Part shown: in pieces, positions 18,430 to 28,906 of the stretch
Position numbering within the stretch: the first letter of the stretch is position 1
How the letters are laid out: the number at the start of each line of letters is the position of its first letter
Assembly: GCA_949130485.1 (NCBI GenBank)
Contig: OX422197.1
Coordinates: forward strand, 4,859,693 to 4,923,692
Reading direction: 5' to 3'
DNA: 64,000 nt
Source of the DNA: Agelas oroides
Taxonomy: Eukaryota > Porifera > Demospongiae > Agelasida > Agelasidae
Position numbers and translations under genes: made by a program
The notes under the pieces: model-generated
What the model was told of the DNA's origin: nothing
Seen by the model: only the letters and a program-made list of their open reading frames with translations
Databases searched by the model: none

Positions 18430-19340
18430 CGTCACACCCCCCCCCCCCCCCTCCCCCACCTGGACAGCCAATCAAATGGGACTTAGCGCCCCCCTGATAC
18501 AATTAAGGGCATACCTACCCACTTGGATAGCCAATCAAATGGGATATAGTACCCCCTGACATAATTAACAGCTTTTCCAACCCCCTGGACAGCAAATCAA
18601 GTGGGATGTAGTACCCCCTGGCAAAATTAACAGAATTAAGGCATCATGTATAACCAAGTAGCTATTTTCTACTTTTTACAGAAATAGAAACTAGCTACTT
18701 GGTTATATATGATTTAGCTATAGATTTTGAATTTTGAGTGATTTCATTTCATTTATGTAAGTTCCACCACGCCTGCTCACAAGAGTTAACTAACAGTTGC
18801 TGAAAGGCTTTAGCTGTCCACGGAGTTGTATTATAACCCCATGGACATAATTATACTTAAAGAATTTATCCCCCTTGACACAAGTCACAATTCTGGCAAT
18901 ATACCCCCTGAACTAGCCTCGTTCCCAGGCCTCCCCCGTTTTTTGTTCTTCAGTTTGCGTTCAATATATTATACTGAACGCAAACCGAAGAACAAAACAC
19001 GGGGGAGGCCCTGAACCACCTTGACACTAATCATACTTCTGGCAATACACCCCCCTGGACATAATTCCACTTGAAGTTTATCCACTTCAACCCCCCTTGA
19101 CACAAATCATAATTCTGATGATACACCCCCTGTACATAATTAAGCTTGAACCACTTGTACCCCCTTGACACTAATCATAATTCTGACAACACTGGCTCCC
19201 GGACATAATCCTACTTAAAGTTTACCCCCTTTGATCCAAATATCCACCCCCCCCCGTACATGATTAAGATTAACCACTTCTACCCCCCTTGACACAAATC
19301 ACAATTCTGACAATACACCCCCCTTGACATAATTAAAGCT
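18430..19340. repeat. C-rich subterminal repeat array, right arm of the nested element
   Basis: Degenerate units of 60-75 bp with ccccctggacataatt and cccttgacacaaatcac motifs are the counterpart of the left-arm array but much more diverged. A hairpin (gtataaccaagtagct / agctacttggttatat, about 18648-18706) and a fold-back MITE (18914-19010) interrupt it. Confidence 0.75.
18914..19010. mobile_element. TAGCCTCG-type fold-back MITE, nested copy
   Basis: The left arm tagcctcgttcccaggcctc is followed by cccgttttttgttcttcagt; the inverted right arm ends acgggggaggcc. The outermost right bases are missing. It has the same family structure as 41812-41938. Confidence 0.7.
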
Positions 19341-19380
19341 CATCCACAGGGGGTGTATGCTTATTAAATGGAATAGCCCA

Positions 19381-22300
19381 ATACAGTAGTGATGAACACT
19401 TTGGTTGAGAGGAGGCTCATCTAATGGATAATCTCCATGTTGTGATAAAATACAGTCATAGTGGCATCCTCTGACATTAAGAAGCTCAATGTGGTTTAGA
19501 CGAGACAGCTGTTTGGGTGGTGGATCTTAGGATGGAAAAGTAAGCCTATCCCCACGGAGAGGATTATAACGGAACCATTTGTAGGTATTCACATTGGGAA
19601 TTAGGGTGAATACAGGAATTTGAAGGAGCGACGCTGTTGCTAGTATCTCAACTGCTGTGCCCCACACCCTTGTACATCTCATATTAGACAAGTATCTTTC
19701 AAAGTCACCATCAATGTACGGTCTGAAGCTATCTCGGTTCTGCGAGACAAACTGGACCAATAGCTCACGTACTTTCTCATGGCACATTTCATTGCCATAC
19801 AACACAAAAGCAAGGGCACGGAACAAGCAATTTCCATCTCCAGAGATAGGTTTGACTTTGCAATCCCTTGCAGATAGAGAAGCTATTGCTTGCTGAAGAG
19901 GATCCTGTGGATGAATTGAGATCACTCTGTATAATATTAGATCCCATGTTTACTGTATGTTTTACACACCTTATCTCCTATCTGCTGTGTAGCTGGAGCA
20001 GGCCCTGAGGTTACAGCAGGCTTCATCTGATGAGATCCTAAGAAGACGATGTATTCAACACAAATAAAAGTGATTCAGCCAGGTATGTTATATCCTTACC
20101 TTGTGATTCTTCCGCAGATGTTAACCCAAGACATCTACGTTTAGCACAGCACTGCTTCAGTGTACCATGTCCCCCAAACTTTGGCTTGTCGAGGCAATAT
20201 TTGCATTTGCCACAGTCTGTACAAAGGCATCCTTCACAGGTGCCACAGCGCTTCCTCTTCATCCCTATGATCATAGTTACAGAAGTACGTATGATAATTT
20301 GTTGTCTGCTGTCTCTGCTTGCATAAATCATACCTGTGTGTGGTTTAGTGGGCTCACTCTTCCCTTGTACATTGTCACAGGGGCTTGGCAGACAACCAGT
20401 GTCAGACAGAGAGGTTGATTTGCTGGAGACTGCAAGTGCCTATACAAAGGTATGAACAGATATCTTCATGTTGGATGTGAGTGAATCCTTGTTGTTTGTT
20501 GCTTAGCAACTAAAACAAGTGAGTAGATGTGATACTGAACTAGCAAGATACTGGCATGAAATACCAGGCCTAGCAAAAAAAGATTTCACTGTAGATGTAA
20601 GGAAGACTTTAGCCACAAGCATGCACCCAGTGTAGATATACGCATACCTTCCGCAGCTTGCTGGCTCGAATCCCAACATGATTCCTGAACTTGGAGTTCA
20701 TTCTTTTTCGTCCATGTCTCTTGGGATTTGGTAGGGAACCATATCCAAGTTTCAGCTTTGAAGAGATTGACTTGTATTTCTTCTTTGTGCGAAGTGCTTG
20801 TTTTTGTGTTTGGGTAGCTGTCAAAAGGAGTCCATCCTGAGAAGGAAGTTTCTCTTGGAACATCTCAGTGATGTCATGTATCGATGACTGCAAGTTCATC
20901 AACATTTCTGCATCTGTACACACATATGACAATGTTTCAAGTCTTTTGAGCGCAATGCGAACCTTCTGACCGGCTTTCTCCACACTAACAGACCTTGCCT
21001 GGGGTGAAAGGTGAGCACCATACAGACATGTTATCAGCAACATTTTTATGTCATAATAATCATCAAACTATCATAAAGATTGCATTTTCAATCAAACATG
21101 TAAAAGGACATACCTGAACATGACCGGCAATACCAACAATTAAATGTTTGTACTGTTTGCCCACACAAATTACTACCTCCAGCCAGCCCAATTTTAACAT
21201 ACACAAAATCATAATGATGTACATGTACATTATAACACATACTTTAACTTGCAGATTTTGTGTAGACTGTTGTATCAGTTCAGCATTATGGACATCGTTG
21301 TCATCATTCAGATTGAGAACAGGAGATCCATCAAAATGCTTCTTCAGAGCCTCAACATCAGTTGATAAGTATGGGCTGTGAAGATAGCTCGGTGGTAGGT
21401 TACTCCACTGCCATGCTGACCTGTGCTTGAAGATGGCGAAAAAGTGTTTACACGTATGTGCCAATTTGTCCAGTCTTGACATGTGCATGAGGGCATAGAA
21501 TCTGGGTTGTCATTGCCAAAGCTGACTCTGTATTTAGCACCAGATGATTTCATAATTTCAAATATTCCCTTCTCCTGATCATTGTCAATAATGTTACTGG
21601 CTGTGAGCTTGTGGCTTCTTGCCATCCTGTCAAGACAATGCAGAATGATGTTTCTGGGTCTGTCCCGGAGGTAATCAGGCACAAAGTCATTGTAGGTTCG
21701 GTACATAGATGTTTGTTTATAGTTTTGCAGCAAGTATTTTTGATAGGCTGTTGGCAAGTAGTCTTCAACAAGTAGAGTTGTGATGGCAGAGACAGTTGCC
21801 CTCTGTTTGTTGCGAGGAAGGAAGTTGTACTTGAAGAGCTTATTCTGAGCTTCTATGCCGTTGTTTGTATTGACGGCAGCATGGTACACAGAATCACGAT
21901 AGGCATGTGCCCATCTCTGCAACATGAATGGATACAATCAAGGTAGAATTTGGTTTACACTAATGACCATGCATGTCCCTGGGTTTTGTCCACCTATAAG
22001 AAAACCCAAGGAGAGCCCATAGAACCTTGTGCTCTAACACATAACACTAGATATGGAGCTTTTGTCTCCATGGTAACATGTTTACATTGCTACTGGGTTG
22101 CTAATTGGTATGTGGTCAAGAAGCCAGCCACATAATTACATTCATATGCACATCATGTAGGTACCTGTGATATGGAAAGCCATGTTGTTGATAACCACTG
22201 CTGGACACATGGGTGATCTTTCCACACCTTTGAATGTTTGAGGTGCCGTACTGATTCTTCGTAGCAGATGCCAATATTTTCACCCTCTTTTCCAGGTGGT

Positions 22301-23651
22301 GCCCATGCACAAGCCCGCAGCTCAGCCAGGAGTTGGTCCGCTTCCTCTGATGTCAGGCCATGTTTCCCATCTTTGACCCACCTTTCCCATGCCTGTTCAC
22401 GATGGAAGTCACAGAGGTAAACGATTGTGTCTGGAAAACAGCATTCAAGAGCAGATATCTCAGCATCTGAGTAATCACACATCCAAAACTTTGGATTCCA
22501 TTCTGGATTCCAGCAATGTAGAATATGCAGTGCCTCAGAGATGCTTTCTGTACTTTCTGATTCCAGAATAAATTCTGCAACAACAGAGTAGCCAACATTG
22601 GTACGAACGCACACAAAGAATAGTGGAAGCTCATATCTTGTGGTTTTATGTGTAGCATCAATTAGGGAAATGGTGTTCCCATACTTCAAAATTAGGTCTT
22701 TTTGCCATTTTTGCTGGTGAATCCAGAGAAACGAGTTTTCCTGTGACTGTTTAGCTGTAGGGCCATCAACTTCACCTTCTTTTTTACTTTCAGCAGCAGT
22801 GCTGTTGCAGTCACTGTCAATGCAGCGTGGACGGAAGAAGAAGTTTGCATCAGGATGAGTTTTCTTCCAGTTGAGGACCTTTAGTCTGAGGTTTTCTTGG
22901 TCGTATTTTGAATGTTGTAGAGCTTGTTTTGCTCTGTATATATGATTCCTCAAGTCATCATGTGTTGGGAAGTATGCTCGATCATTTGGGTCTGGTGGGG
23001 AATCTTTGCAGAGGTAGTGGTTGATGCGATGTCGAAGTGACTTTTTCACATCATCAATTTCAGTAATACCATCTGCAACTAACTCAGCTATCATTTGAGC
23101 TACAGCTGGGTTAACCTTCTGTGAGAAAACTGCAGCCTGTTTCACTGGGTGTGCTTTCTCATGTGCCTCTACTGTTGGCAAAGATAACCAGTATCTTGTC
23201 GTCTGCTTGATGCATCCAGATTCGATTTCATTCTGCAATTTCTTCAGTGTTTGTTCCTTTAGGAGTCGCAGGTTGTATTTGCTCTTCCCCTCAATATCAT
23301 CAGGGTGTATAGCATACTCTGGGAATAGAGTGTAGTGTTTGACGACAACATGTGCAGGGCATCCAATTTTACGTGTGTTTTGCAAACGTAATTGTTTTCC
23401 TTTCTTTGGTTTGGATTTATAGTACTGAGGACCATACTGGCATTGGAGATGCTGGCTGTCTCCTACAATAAAGGGTGTATTTCCAAACTCCACTGTAGTA
23501 TTCCCTTGTTTGTAACTCCAGTATATTCTGGGCTGAGGTTTCTGTAAAAAATTAACACCATATGTACTGGCTAGTATTCAATCTACATGTACAACTGTAC
23601 CTTTCTGCCATCTTGAGTTTCATCATTCTCCTTGTGCTCTAGCTGTGACAT
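19381..23651 (-). pseudogene. MULE transposase fused to SWIM, CXXC and OTU domains (two lesions)
   Basis: Exon model (minus): 23651-23601, 23541-22165, 21916-21243, a possible 63-bp exon 21176-21114, 20998-20648, 20439-20334, 20264-20100, 20037-19970, 19904-19527. Phases are consistent throughout. Domains by residue: MULE DDE transposase with D312 (LIDATHKT), D376 (CDYSDAE), CDFHREQAW, and the likely third acid E498 (NNGIEAQNK); SWIM finger (SCTCQDW..CKHFF) near 21470-21430; CXXC zinc finger at ~878-920 (RCGTCEGCLCTDCGKC and KFGG); OTU protease fold at ~953 onward with SGDGNC (Cys ~978). Two lesions are seen. One base is missing inside the SWIM motif near 21454. An in-frame TAA at 19527-19529 precedes the rest of the OTU domain, whose catalytic-His motif (NVRGCHYDCI) continues in the same frame to the nested insertion. 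Assembly errors are an alternative explanation for either lesion. Confidence 0.85.
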
Positions 23652-24034
23652 CTCCTGCTGGAATTACGCACACCGAAAGATGTGACTGTCTCCTTGTAGT
23701 ATTCCTCCAAGACTGCTGGTGCATCATTGACAAAGCCTTCAAAGTACAGTCCAACTTGATGCAAACCTGCAGCCCACCTTGGAGCCATCTCTGATACTTG
23801 TGCACACATGCCACTTCATACCAAAGAATTTTAATCAATTGTATGCCCAGACGAATGTTTGCATTACATGTTATAGTGTCATTGATGCTATTTACGTTCC
23901 ACATGTAAGAGAATGATTTCTAGTCTGTCCATCAATACATACCTGGTGGTCAACTTAACAGTCAGCGAGCACACCGGATCTGTTGGAACTTGCCGCCAGT
24001 GCAGTGTTACATACCGGGTTAAACTTGGTAAGTG

Positions 24035-24075
24035 CGCACGTGACCACATGAACCGCTGTGAAAAAAGCGAATCCC
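24035..24075. repeat. MULE right terminal inverted repeat (41 bp)
   Basis: Reverse complement of the left TIR. It lies 8 bp upstream of the CBM21 copy 1 start codon at 24084, so any promoter activity in the TIR would drive that gene. Confidence 0.9.
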
Positions 24076-24083
24076 GTTTAGAA

Positions 24084-24724
24084 ATGGGATCTACGACAAA
24101 GGCGATCAAAAGGCTACTTCGATTCATGGTGTACCGGAGGCGTACACGCCGTTCGAAAACTCGATCCGACAAGATCCCCTTAGAAGAAGTCCCCCAAGTG
24201 TGATCGCCTTAAACAGCAATGACAATGGCATCCTAGTACAGCCAGAAAAGCATGACACATGTAAGGAAAAATCCAACTTGGACAGCATTGATTGTGAGAG
24301 TTCAGATTTATCTATTAACAAAGAACATTGGGAGGGTCTTGGCTGCTCTTCTGATGACTTGCTATGCCATTTGAGTGAAGAGGACACAGTTCCGAAGACC
24401 AACAACAATGGACCTGTTGCCCTCAATCTAGAGTCTCTGCACTTCCAGGATGGGGGGATAAAAGGCATCATCCAGGTAGCAAACATGGCATATGAAAAAC
24501 ATGTGACTGTGCGGTGGTCAGCGGATGGATGGAAGACATGGATTGACACAGATGCAACATTTCACAGCAGCCTCAGCAAAGACAGTGATCTGTTCGAATT
24601 CATCATACCCTCACAGACAAAAACTGAGTTTGCTGTGAGGTATCACGCAGCTGGACAGGAAGTGTGGGATAACAACTCTGGATGGAACTATCACACTGAC
24701 TTGATTCCAATATTTAAATTGTGA
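24084..24724 (+). CDS. CBM21 protein, PPP1R3-like glycogen-targeting subunit, copy 1
   Basis: Proposed exons are 24084-24197 and 24242-24724 (198 aa), with a 44-bp GT..AG intron. Without that splice the frame stops at 24203. The N-terminus MGSTTKAIKRLLRFMV is basic. The C-terminal ~100 residues are a CBM21 domain: NMAYEKHVTVRWSADGWKTW, FEFIIPSQTKTEFAVRYH, and WDNNSGWNY, the hallmark of PPP1R3 regulatory subunits that tether protein phosphatase 1 to glycogen. No convincing RVxF PP1-docking motif is seen. The start codon directly follows the MULE right TIR and target duplication, so the original promoter and 5'UTR are on the far side of a 10-kb insertion. The gene may be silent or driven from the TIR. 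Its paralog is at 30628. Confidence 0.75.
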
Positions 24725-25085
24725 AGACAGTATTGCAACGCTGAAGCAACATGTATTAATGGAACATTCAATGCCTAACAGAGTTGATTCTCCCAATGCT
24801 TTTGCAGCACTGTGTTTTCCTTAAGAGTTTACTATATACTTGGATTGATATACTTATAAAGATTGTATAGAATTTCATTAAATATGTGCTCTGTACTAAG
24901 ATGTCTCTGGTGAATTACTTTTGTTAGCCATATCACTTCTCATCTTTTTGTCTGTTTGTATAAAGAGATGCAGCTTAGTTTCTATTCTTGTACCCTGCAT
25001 TATGTAAAACTCAAACTTTTAGTGACCGTTAATTCCATCCTGAATCTGAGTTGGTAGAGAGAGGAAGTAGGATATGCACTGTTCA
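24725..25085. other. 3' flank of CBM21 copy 1; nothing else seen
   Basis: AT-rich 3'UTR-like sequence with no ORF, repeat or RNA gene that I can support. Confidence 0.5.
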
Positions 25086-25228
25086 GAAAAGCTTTTGATA
25101 GTATCCCCCATAACCATGCAGCTTCTGTGCCAGTATAACAGGGAGATGGTCTATATACGGCCACTCCATCCTTCACTAAATGAAGGATGGAGTGGCCGTA
25201 TGGGGGATACTATCAAAAGCTTTTCTAA
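25086..25228. repeat. Inverted duplication around the RT KAFDSIPH motif
   Basis: gaaaagcttttgatagtatc and its reverse complement occur at 25087-25113 and 25199-25226. Between them is a second palindrome, ccactccatccttca / tgaaggatggagtgg. The same RT codons are therefore readable on both strands. Confidence 0.8.
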
Positions 25229-25292
25229 AATCCAGATACACGACATCCATTGAGTAGGCAGTTGCATACACTTAATGTTAGAAAAATCAGAA

Positions 25293-25580
25293 ATTGTTGC
25301 AGGCATATAATGGGGGAACAAAAACTTAAGAAAGCGGCAAACAACAATACAGCAGGTCTTGGCTGTTCGAGGATCTACCATAACAAAAGTTGTTGCAGGC
25401 ATATAATGGGGGAACAAAAACTTAAGAAAGCGACAAACAACAATACAGCAGGTCTTGGCTGTTCGAGGATCTACCATAACAAAAGTTGTTACAGGCATAT
25501 AATGGGGGAACAAAAACTTGAAAGCGGCAACAATACAATAGGTCTTGGCTGTTTGAGGATCTACCATAACAGAAGTTGTT
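25293..25580. repeat. ~105-bp tandem repeat (3 copies) inside the LINE remnant
   Basis: Three head-to-tail units of gttgcaggcatataatgggg ... ggatctaccataacaaaa. The third has small deletions. Each unit reads as a piece of RT protein (QQLLLW...) on the minus strand. Confidence 0.85.
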
Positions 25581-26413
25581 GCAGGGTTGAGTGCTTCTGT
25601 ACAAATCTGAACTGGGATTTTGAAATGTATCTGGAAATAAAGTCAATGGTTTTGTTGTACACTTGAGGGTTTTGGACATGATACACAACAAAAAATAAGT
25701 CAGTTGTTTTTCACTGCAGTTTTGTCACCATGCAGATTTGTAGATCGGGATAATCAAGTATACATGTACCATTGTCCAGGTAAACGAGAGAGTGAAAGCA
25801 AACAGATAGGGAAAGTGGTTCATACAAGTCTAGAGCACAGGATTCAAAGACTTTGGGCCCAATACCATCTATTCCCATGGCTTTGGTAGTGCTGAATGCA
25901 TTGAAGATATAAATTGCTGATAAAGAGATGTGCATGCAGAAGAGAATGGTATAGGTGGTACTACATAATCACAGCTAGTGGGCACTCCAGGTTACCCAAG
26001 CATCCACACATGTGTTTCAACCATTTAACCGATCTTGCCCCCTCTTCGTGCAGGTTTGGTCTTCACGAAAGTCAGTGCTAACACATTACTCCCATCATAC
26101 ATCAATACTTATTTCAACCCCTTTTGGATATGTGAAAAAAGCATTCCTATTGTTGTAAGGGTTGTTTCCCTTAGTAGGACCAAAGACCTTTGGACTTACT
26201 GTGATCGATATAGGTTGTCTACAGTAGATACATTTGACAGTTGACATTCCACACCCATACATTTTTCTTGTTGCTATATCTAACTCTTAGCTAGTACATA
26301 CACTGTCTGTCAACCTTAGTTTGTATTGACAGCACTGTTCACTGTGTGTTCAGTATCTAACATTTGGTTGGTAGCTACTGCATATACGGTTTTATCTGCT
26401 GCTAAACGGGAGC

Positions 26414-26505
26414 CATGTTTCCAGGCCTCTCCCAGCTCCAGCTTTTGCAGCCAGCATGATCAGTCAAAAACTGGAGCTGGAAAAGACCTAGGAACAAGAC
26501 TACCG
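26414..26505. mobile_element. Fold-back MITE fragment
   Basis: The arms ccaggcctctcccagctcca and tggagctggaaaagacctagg are inverted around a short centre. It is related in layout to the TAGCCTCG fold-back family. Confidence 0.55.
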
Positions 26506-26609
26506 CATGATGAAGCCCACTGGCATGATCATTAGGCATTAGAAAAGCCATTGTGGAGATACTGCAAAACAACCACATTTATAGGCAAAAAAAAGGGGCT
26601 AGCTACAGC

Positions 26610-27179
26610 CAGTGGCGTAGGAACCGTAGCGGCCGTAGCGGCTTTGGCCGCTACACTTTTTTGGCCGTAAATTAATATTCATAACCTGCATGCTATAAGT
26701 TAGCTCATGCAAGCTAGCCTCGTTCTCTGGGAGCGAGGCTAAGGTCAAGCAGCGACTGCTGCAGCGTCTTTATTGCATCAGTCTCGTATGCAGTTACATG
26801 CGTACATTTCCGATTAAAGTACACTATAAGATGATCGAAATCTTGGCAGTGAGATGGCTCGGCATACGAAGCTAATCGGCAGATTTTCAGAGAGACTACA
26901 TGTACTACAAGCGACGAAAGCTAGCTGGGCGGTCTCCTGGGTCAGGTTTTCCACATAAATTGAATATTGATTATTGTACTGGAGGGATGGTAAGGTCTGA
27001 GAACGAGGCTAGATTATTATACACCGTTGAAAAATGGCTTTATTTTGCAGTCTAAAGGTGCACACTTAAAAAAATTCGCCGCCGCGCTACGCGCGGCGAA
27101 ATAAATTTCCATTCTCTTAGCAGCGCTTCGCGCGACACAGCATGGCCTCTGCACTTCAAATTTGCTTCCTACGCCTATG
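26610..27179. mobile_element. Non-autonomous DNA element with CAGTGGCGTAGGAA termini
   Basis: The left end is CAGTGGCGTAGGAA. The right end, reverse complemented, is CATAGGCGTAGGAA. A 5-bp direct repeat ACAGC flanks it. The interior holds a gcctcgttctctgggagcgaggc hairpin and an attcgccgcc/ggcggcgaa-type palindrome (~27073-27100) but no transposase. The hAT-like affinity is a guess from the CAG...CTG-type ends. Confidence 0.55.
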
Positions 27180-27282
27180 ACAGCATAATGCCTCATCGTT
27201 TACACTGTATTGCTTCCTCAGTGGAGATAATTTTGGGGATGTCTTCATTGAGACAGCTATGTAACTGAACATACATTTAGCG

Positions 27283-27322
27283 TCGAGTTATAGCGTATAG
27301 CGTCGCGTATAGCGTCGCGTAC
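27283..27322. repeat. GC-rich ~12-bp satellite (gcgtcgcgtata), left block
   Basis: Three to four units of gcgtcgcgtata. The same repeat in the same orientation lies at 28877-28906 and 30460-30510, i.e. outside and between the two 1.55-kb elements. The insertion targets were therefore within this repeat. Confidence 0.75.
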
Positions 27323-28876
27323 GGGACTTCACTTTGTTCACCGACTCTGAGGACAGAAGGCACATGATTACCACGTGACAGAACATGCTGATGCGCTATG
27401 CGCGCATTCGCGCGCGCCGAACTGAACTTATGCTGGCACTGGCAGTGTACAGGCTACGCATGCCAATATGTAGGGTTTGGCTTTGCAGAATGAAGTCTTC
27501 ATGCAAGCTAAAACAAATGGAAAGCACAGCCAATGTAGAAGAAAAGTACTAAACTCTCTGATAAAGTACAAGATTCACTGAAATGAAATCATGCAAAATT
27601 TTAGATGCATATCTAGCTGAAGATGAGAACAGTGACACAAGCAAGGTGCTACTGTGTCTGAAAATTTGGTAGAGATCTGTGACAGTCTCGGAAACTTGGA
27701 TCTTTGTGTCCTGCATCTAAAGAGAACAATGGGAATAGTAAACATCGGATTAATGAGAATGAAACTCCTAGCATTCAGCAATGACATAATACACACTGCC
27801 ACACCGGCCCATGGTATTGACAACGTGCTGTACGATATTCCAAGAGCAACAACCATGAATACAAGCTACAACTATATGGACGAAGTCAATGTGGGCACAT
27901 GGAGTTTTCAACAAAACTGAAGCCGCCTGGCTAGTCAAAATTGCTTCTCATGAACAACCGACTATTAAACTAGCAATGTACAGGTCTAGCCTGTCAGATG
28001 GCTTCAGCACAGTGAATGCACTCATCATGACTTCATTCATAGAATCACTCTTGTTTGTAGCACTAATTCACAATTCTTGCCATTGGAATGTTATCACAGC
28101 ACATTAATTGCCACTATGATGTGACGTCATGTCTCCCTCCTGTTCACAGATAAGGGTCTGGTGACTTGATGAGCTTTCGTACCAATTTTAAGTTCTCTTT
28201 CAAAAGCTAGCAATCAGCTTCTCCGCTGAGTGCATTCCACAAACACACAAACCCTCTGAGAAGCCACCTGACCCTTCCCTGTGCATGACACCGAACACAA
28301 TCTGTGCTGTGGTTGGTTTGGTCTGGCTTACATGATCATCAGCCAAGGCATAAAGTTAATGACACCCACCATGGAGTTACTCCAGCTCCTTGGGGAGAAA
28401 ATGGCAATCCCAACAAACTCTGCATTGTTGATAAACAATTTGGTAGCTTCCATGTAGCTTCTTCCGATCTAAGGCCATACTTCATCCAAACATCATCCCA
28501 AACAACGATAAATGGAAAAATCACTTCAATTCTGATGATCTGTTGTCATCAAAGTTTGCATGGCCAAGATGCTTGAGCACTTCAAGCTGGGGTGTCATCA
28601 AGAGTATGTAGCCTGCTAGTCTCACACATGTAACTTATATAAATCATTGTACATACATGTGTGCCACTGGCAGGCACAGATCCCATATTTCTACCTCAAC
28701 TATCAGACTATCACTTTGCAGGGGCATTTTAGACTAGCTTTACATAAATTTCGCCCTCATCTTGCTTTTCTGTGTTTCGGACACACCAACTTTCCCTCTT
28801 ACATACACTCGAGTAATGCATTACGTAATCACAGCGCACGTGCCTGACCTCAGAATCGGTGAACAAAGTGAATCCC
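27323..28876 (+). mobile_element. 1554-bp non-autonomous MULE-like element, copy 1
   Basis: The ends GGGACTTCACTTTGTTCACC and (inverted) GGGATTCACTTTGTTCACC share the GGGATTC-CTTT-TTCAC plan of the 10-kb MULE. The left flank is GTCGCGTAC; the right flank is GTCGCGGGA. No transposase domain. The small open frames in it are mirrored exactly in copy 2. Confidence 0.8.
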
Positions 28877-28906
28877 GTCGCGGGAGTCGCGTACAGCGTC
28901 GCGTAC
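28877..28906. repeat. Palindrome spacer made of the 12-bp satellite
   Basis: 30 bp of gtcgcg-type repeat separate the two mirror-image elements. Its last nine bases, GTCGCGTAC, recur immediately after the second element. Confidence 0.8.

Larger units (their letters stand above)
14265..19380. mobile_element. Nested 5.1-kb non-autonomous DNA element with minisatellite arms
   Basis: Perfect 40-bp terminal inverted repeats (14265-14304 and 19341-19380) begin TGGGCTATTCCATTTAATAA and run on to CCTGTGGATG. If the ends are read as GGGC...GCCC, a 3-bp direct repeat AAT flanks it, which would suit a PIF/Harbinger-type insertion; this class call is tentative. No transposase is visible. Both arms are filled with C-rich subterminal repeats whose core (ACCCCCCTGGACAGC) resembles the inner TIR sequence. 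It inserted into the 3' end of the MULE's OTU reading frame, just before its original stop codon. Confidence 0.8.
14013..24075 (-). mobile_element. 10.06-kb MULE (Mutator-like) transposon with CXXC-OTU transposase
   Basis: The element is bounded by perfect 41-bp terminal inverted repeats (14013-14053 and 24035-24075) beginning GGGATTCGCTTTTTTCAC and ending CACGTGCG. It is flanked by a 10-bp target duplication, GTTTCGAAAT (14003-14012) and GTTTAGAAAT (24076-24085), with one mismatch. TIR-bounded insertions with 9-11 bp duplications and a MULE-type DDE transposase fit the Mutator superfamily. The minus strand carries the transposase gene (23651-19381). About half its length is a nested foreign element (14265-19380), so the native unit was about 4.95 kb. 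Identical TIRs point to recent movement; the transposase reading frame carries two lesions. Confidence 0.9.
25086..25935 (-). mobile_element. Non-LTR retrotransposon (LINE) reverse-transcriptase remnant
   Basis: On the minus strand, in broken frames, RT signatures appear in order. TKAMGIDGIGPKVFESCALD (25870 region) is the N-terminal RT block. A QKHSTLQQLLL-type motif follows (~25590). Then VVYLDFRKAFDSIPH, the conserved D-x-x-KAFD RT block, lies at about 25245-25200. Jockey/CR1-like LINEs have this order. Frames are interrupted and the middle is replaced by a tandem repeat, so this is a dead fragment. No endonuclease or 3' tail was recognised. Confidence 0.75.

Noticed and set aside
19657-21381. 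Plus-strand frames opposite the MULE gene
   Set aside because: Antisense shadows of the OTU, CXXC and transposase exons.
25151-25691. Overlapping 89-138-codon frames with repeated segments
   Set aside because: They are strands and frames of the LINE remnant's tandem repeat, not genes.
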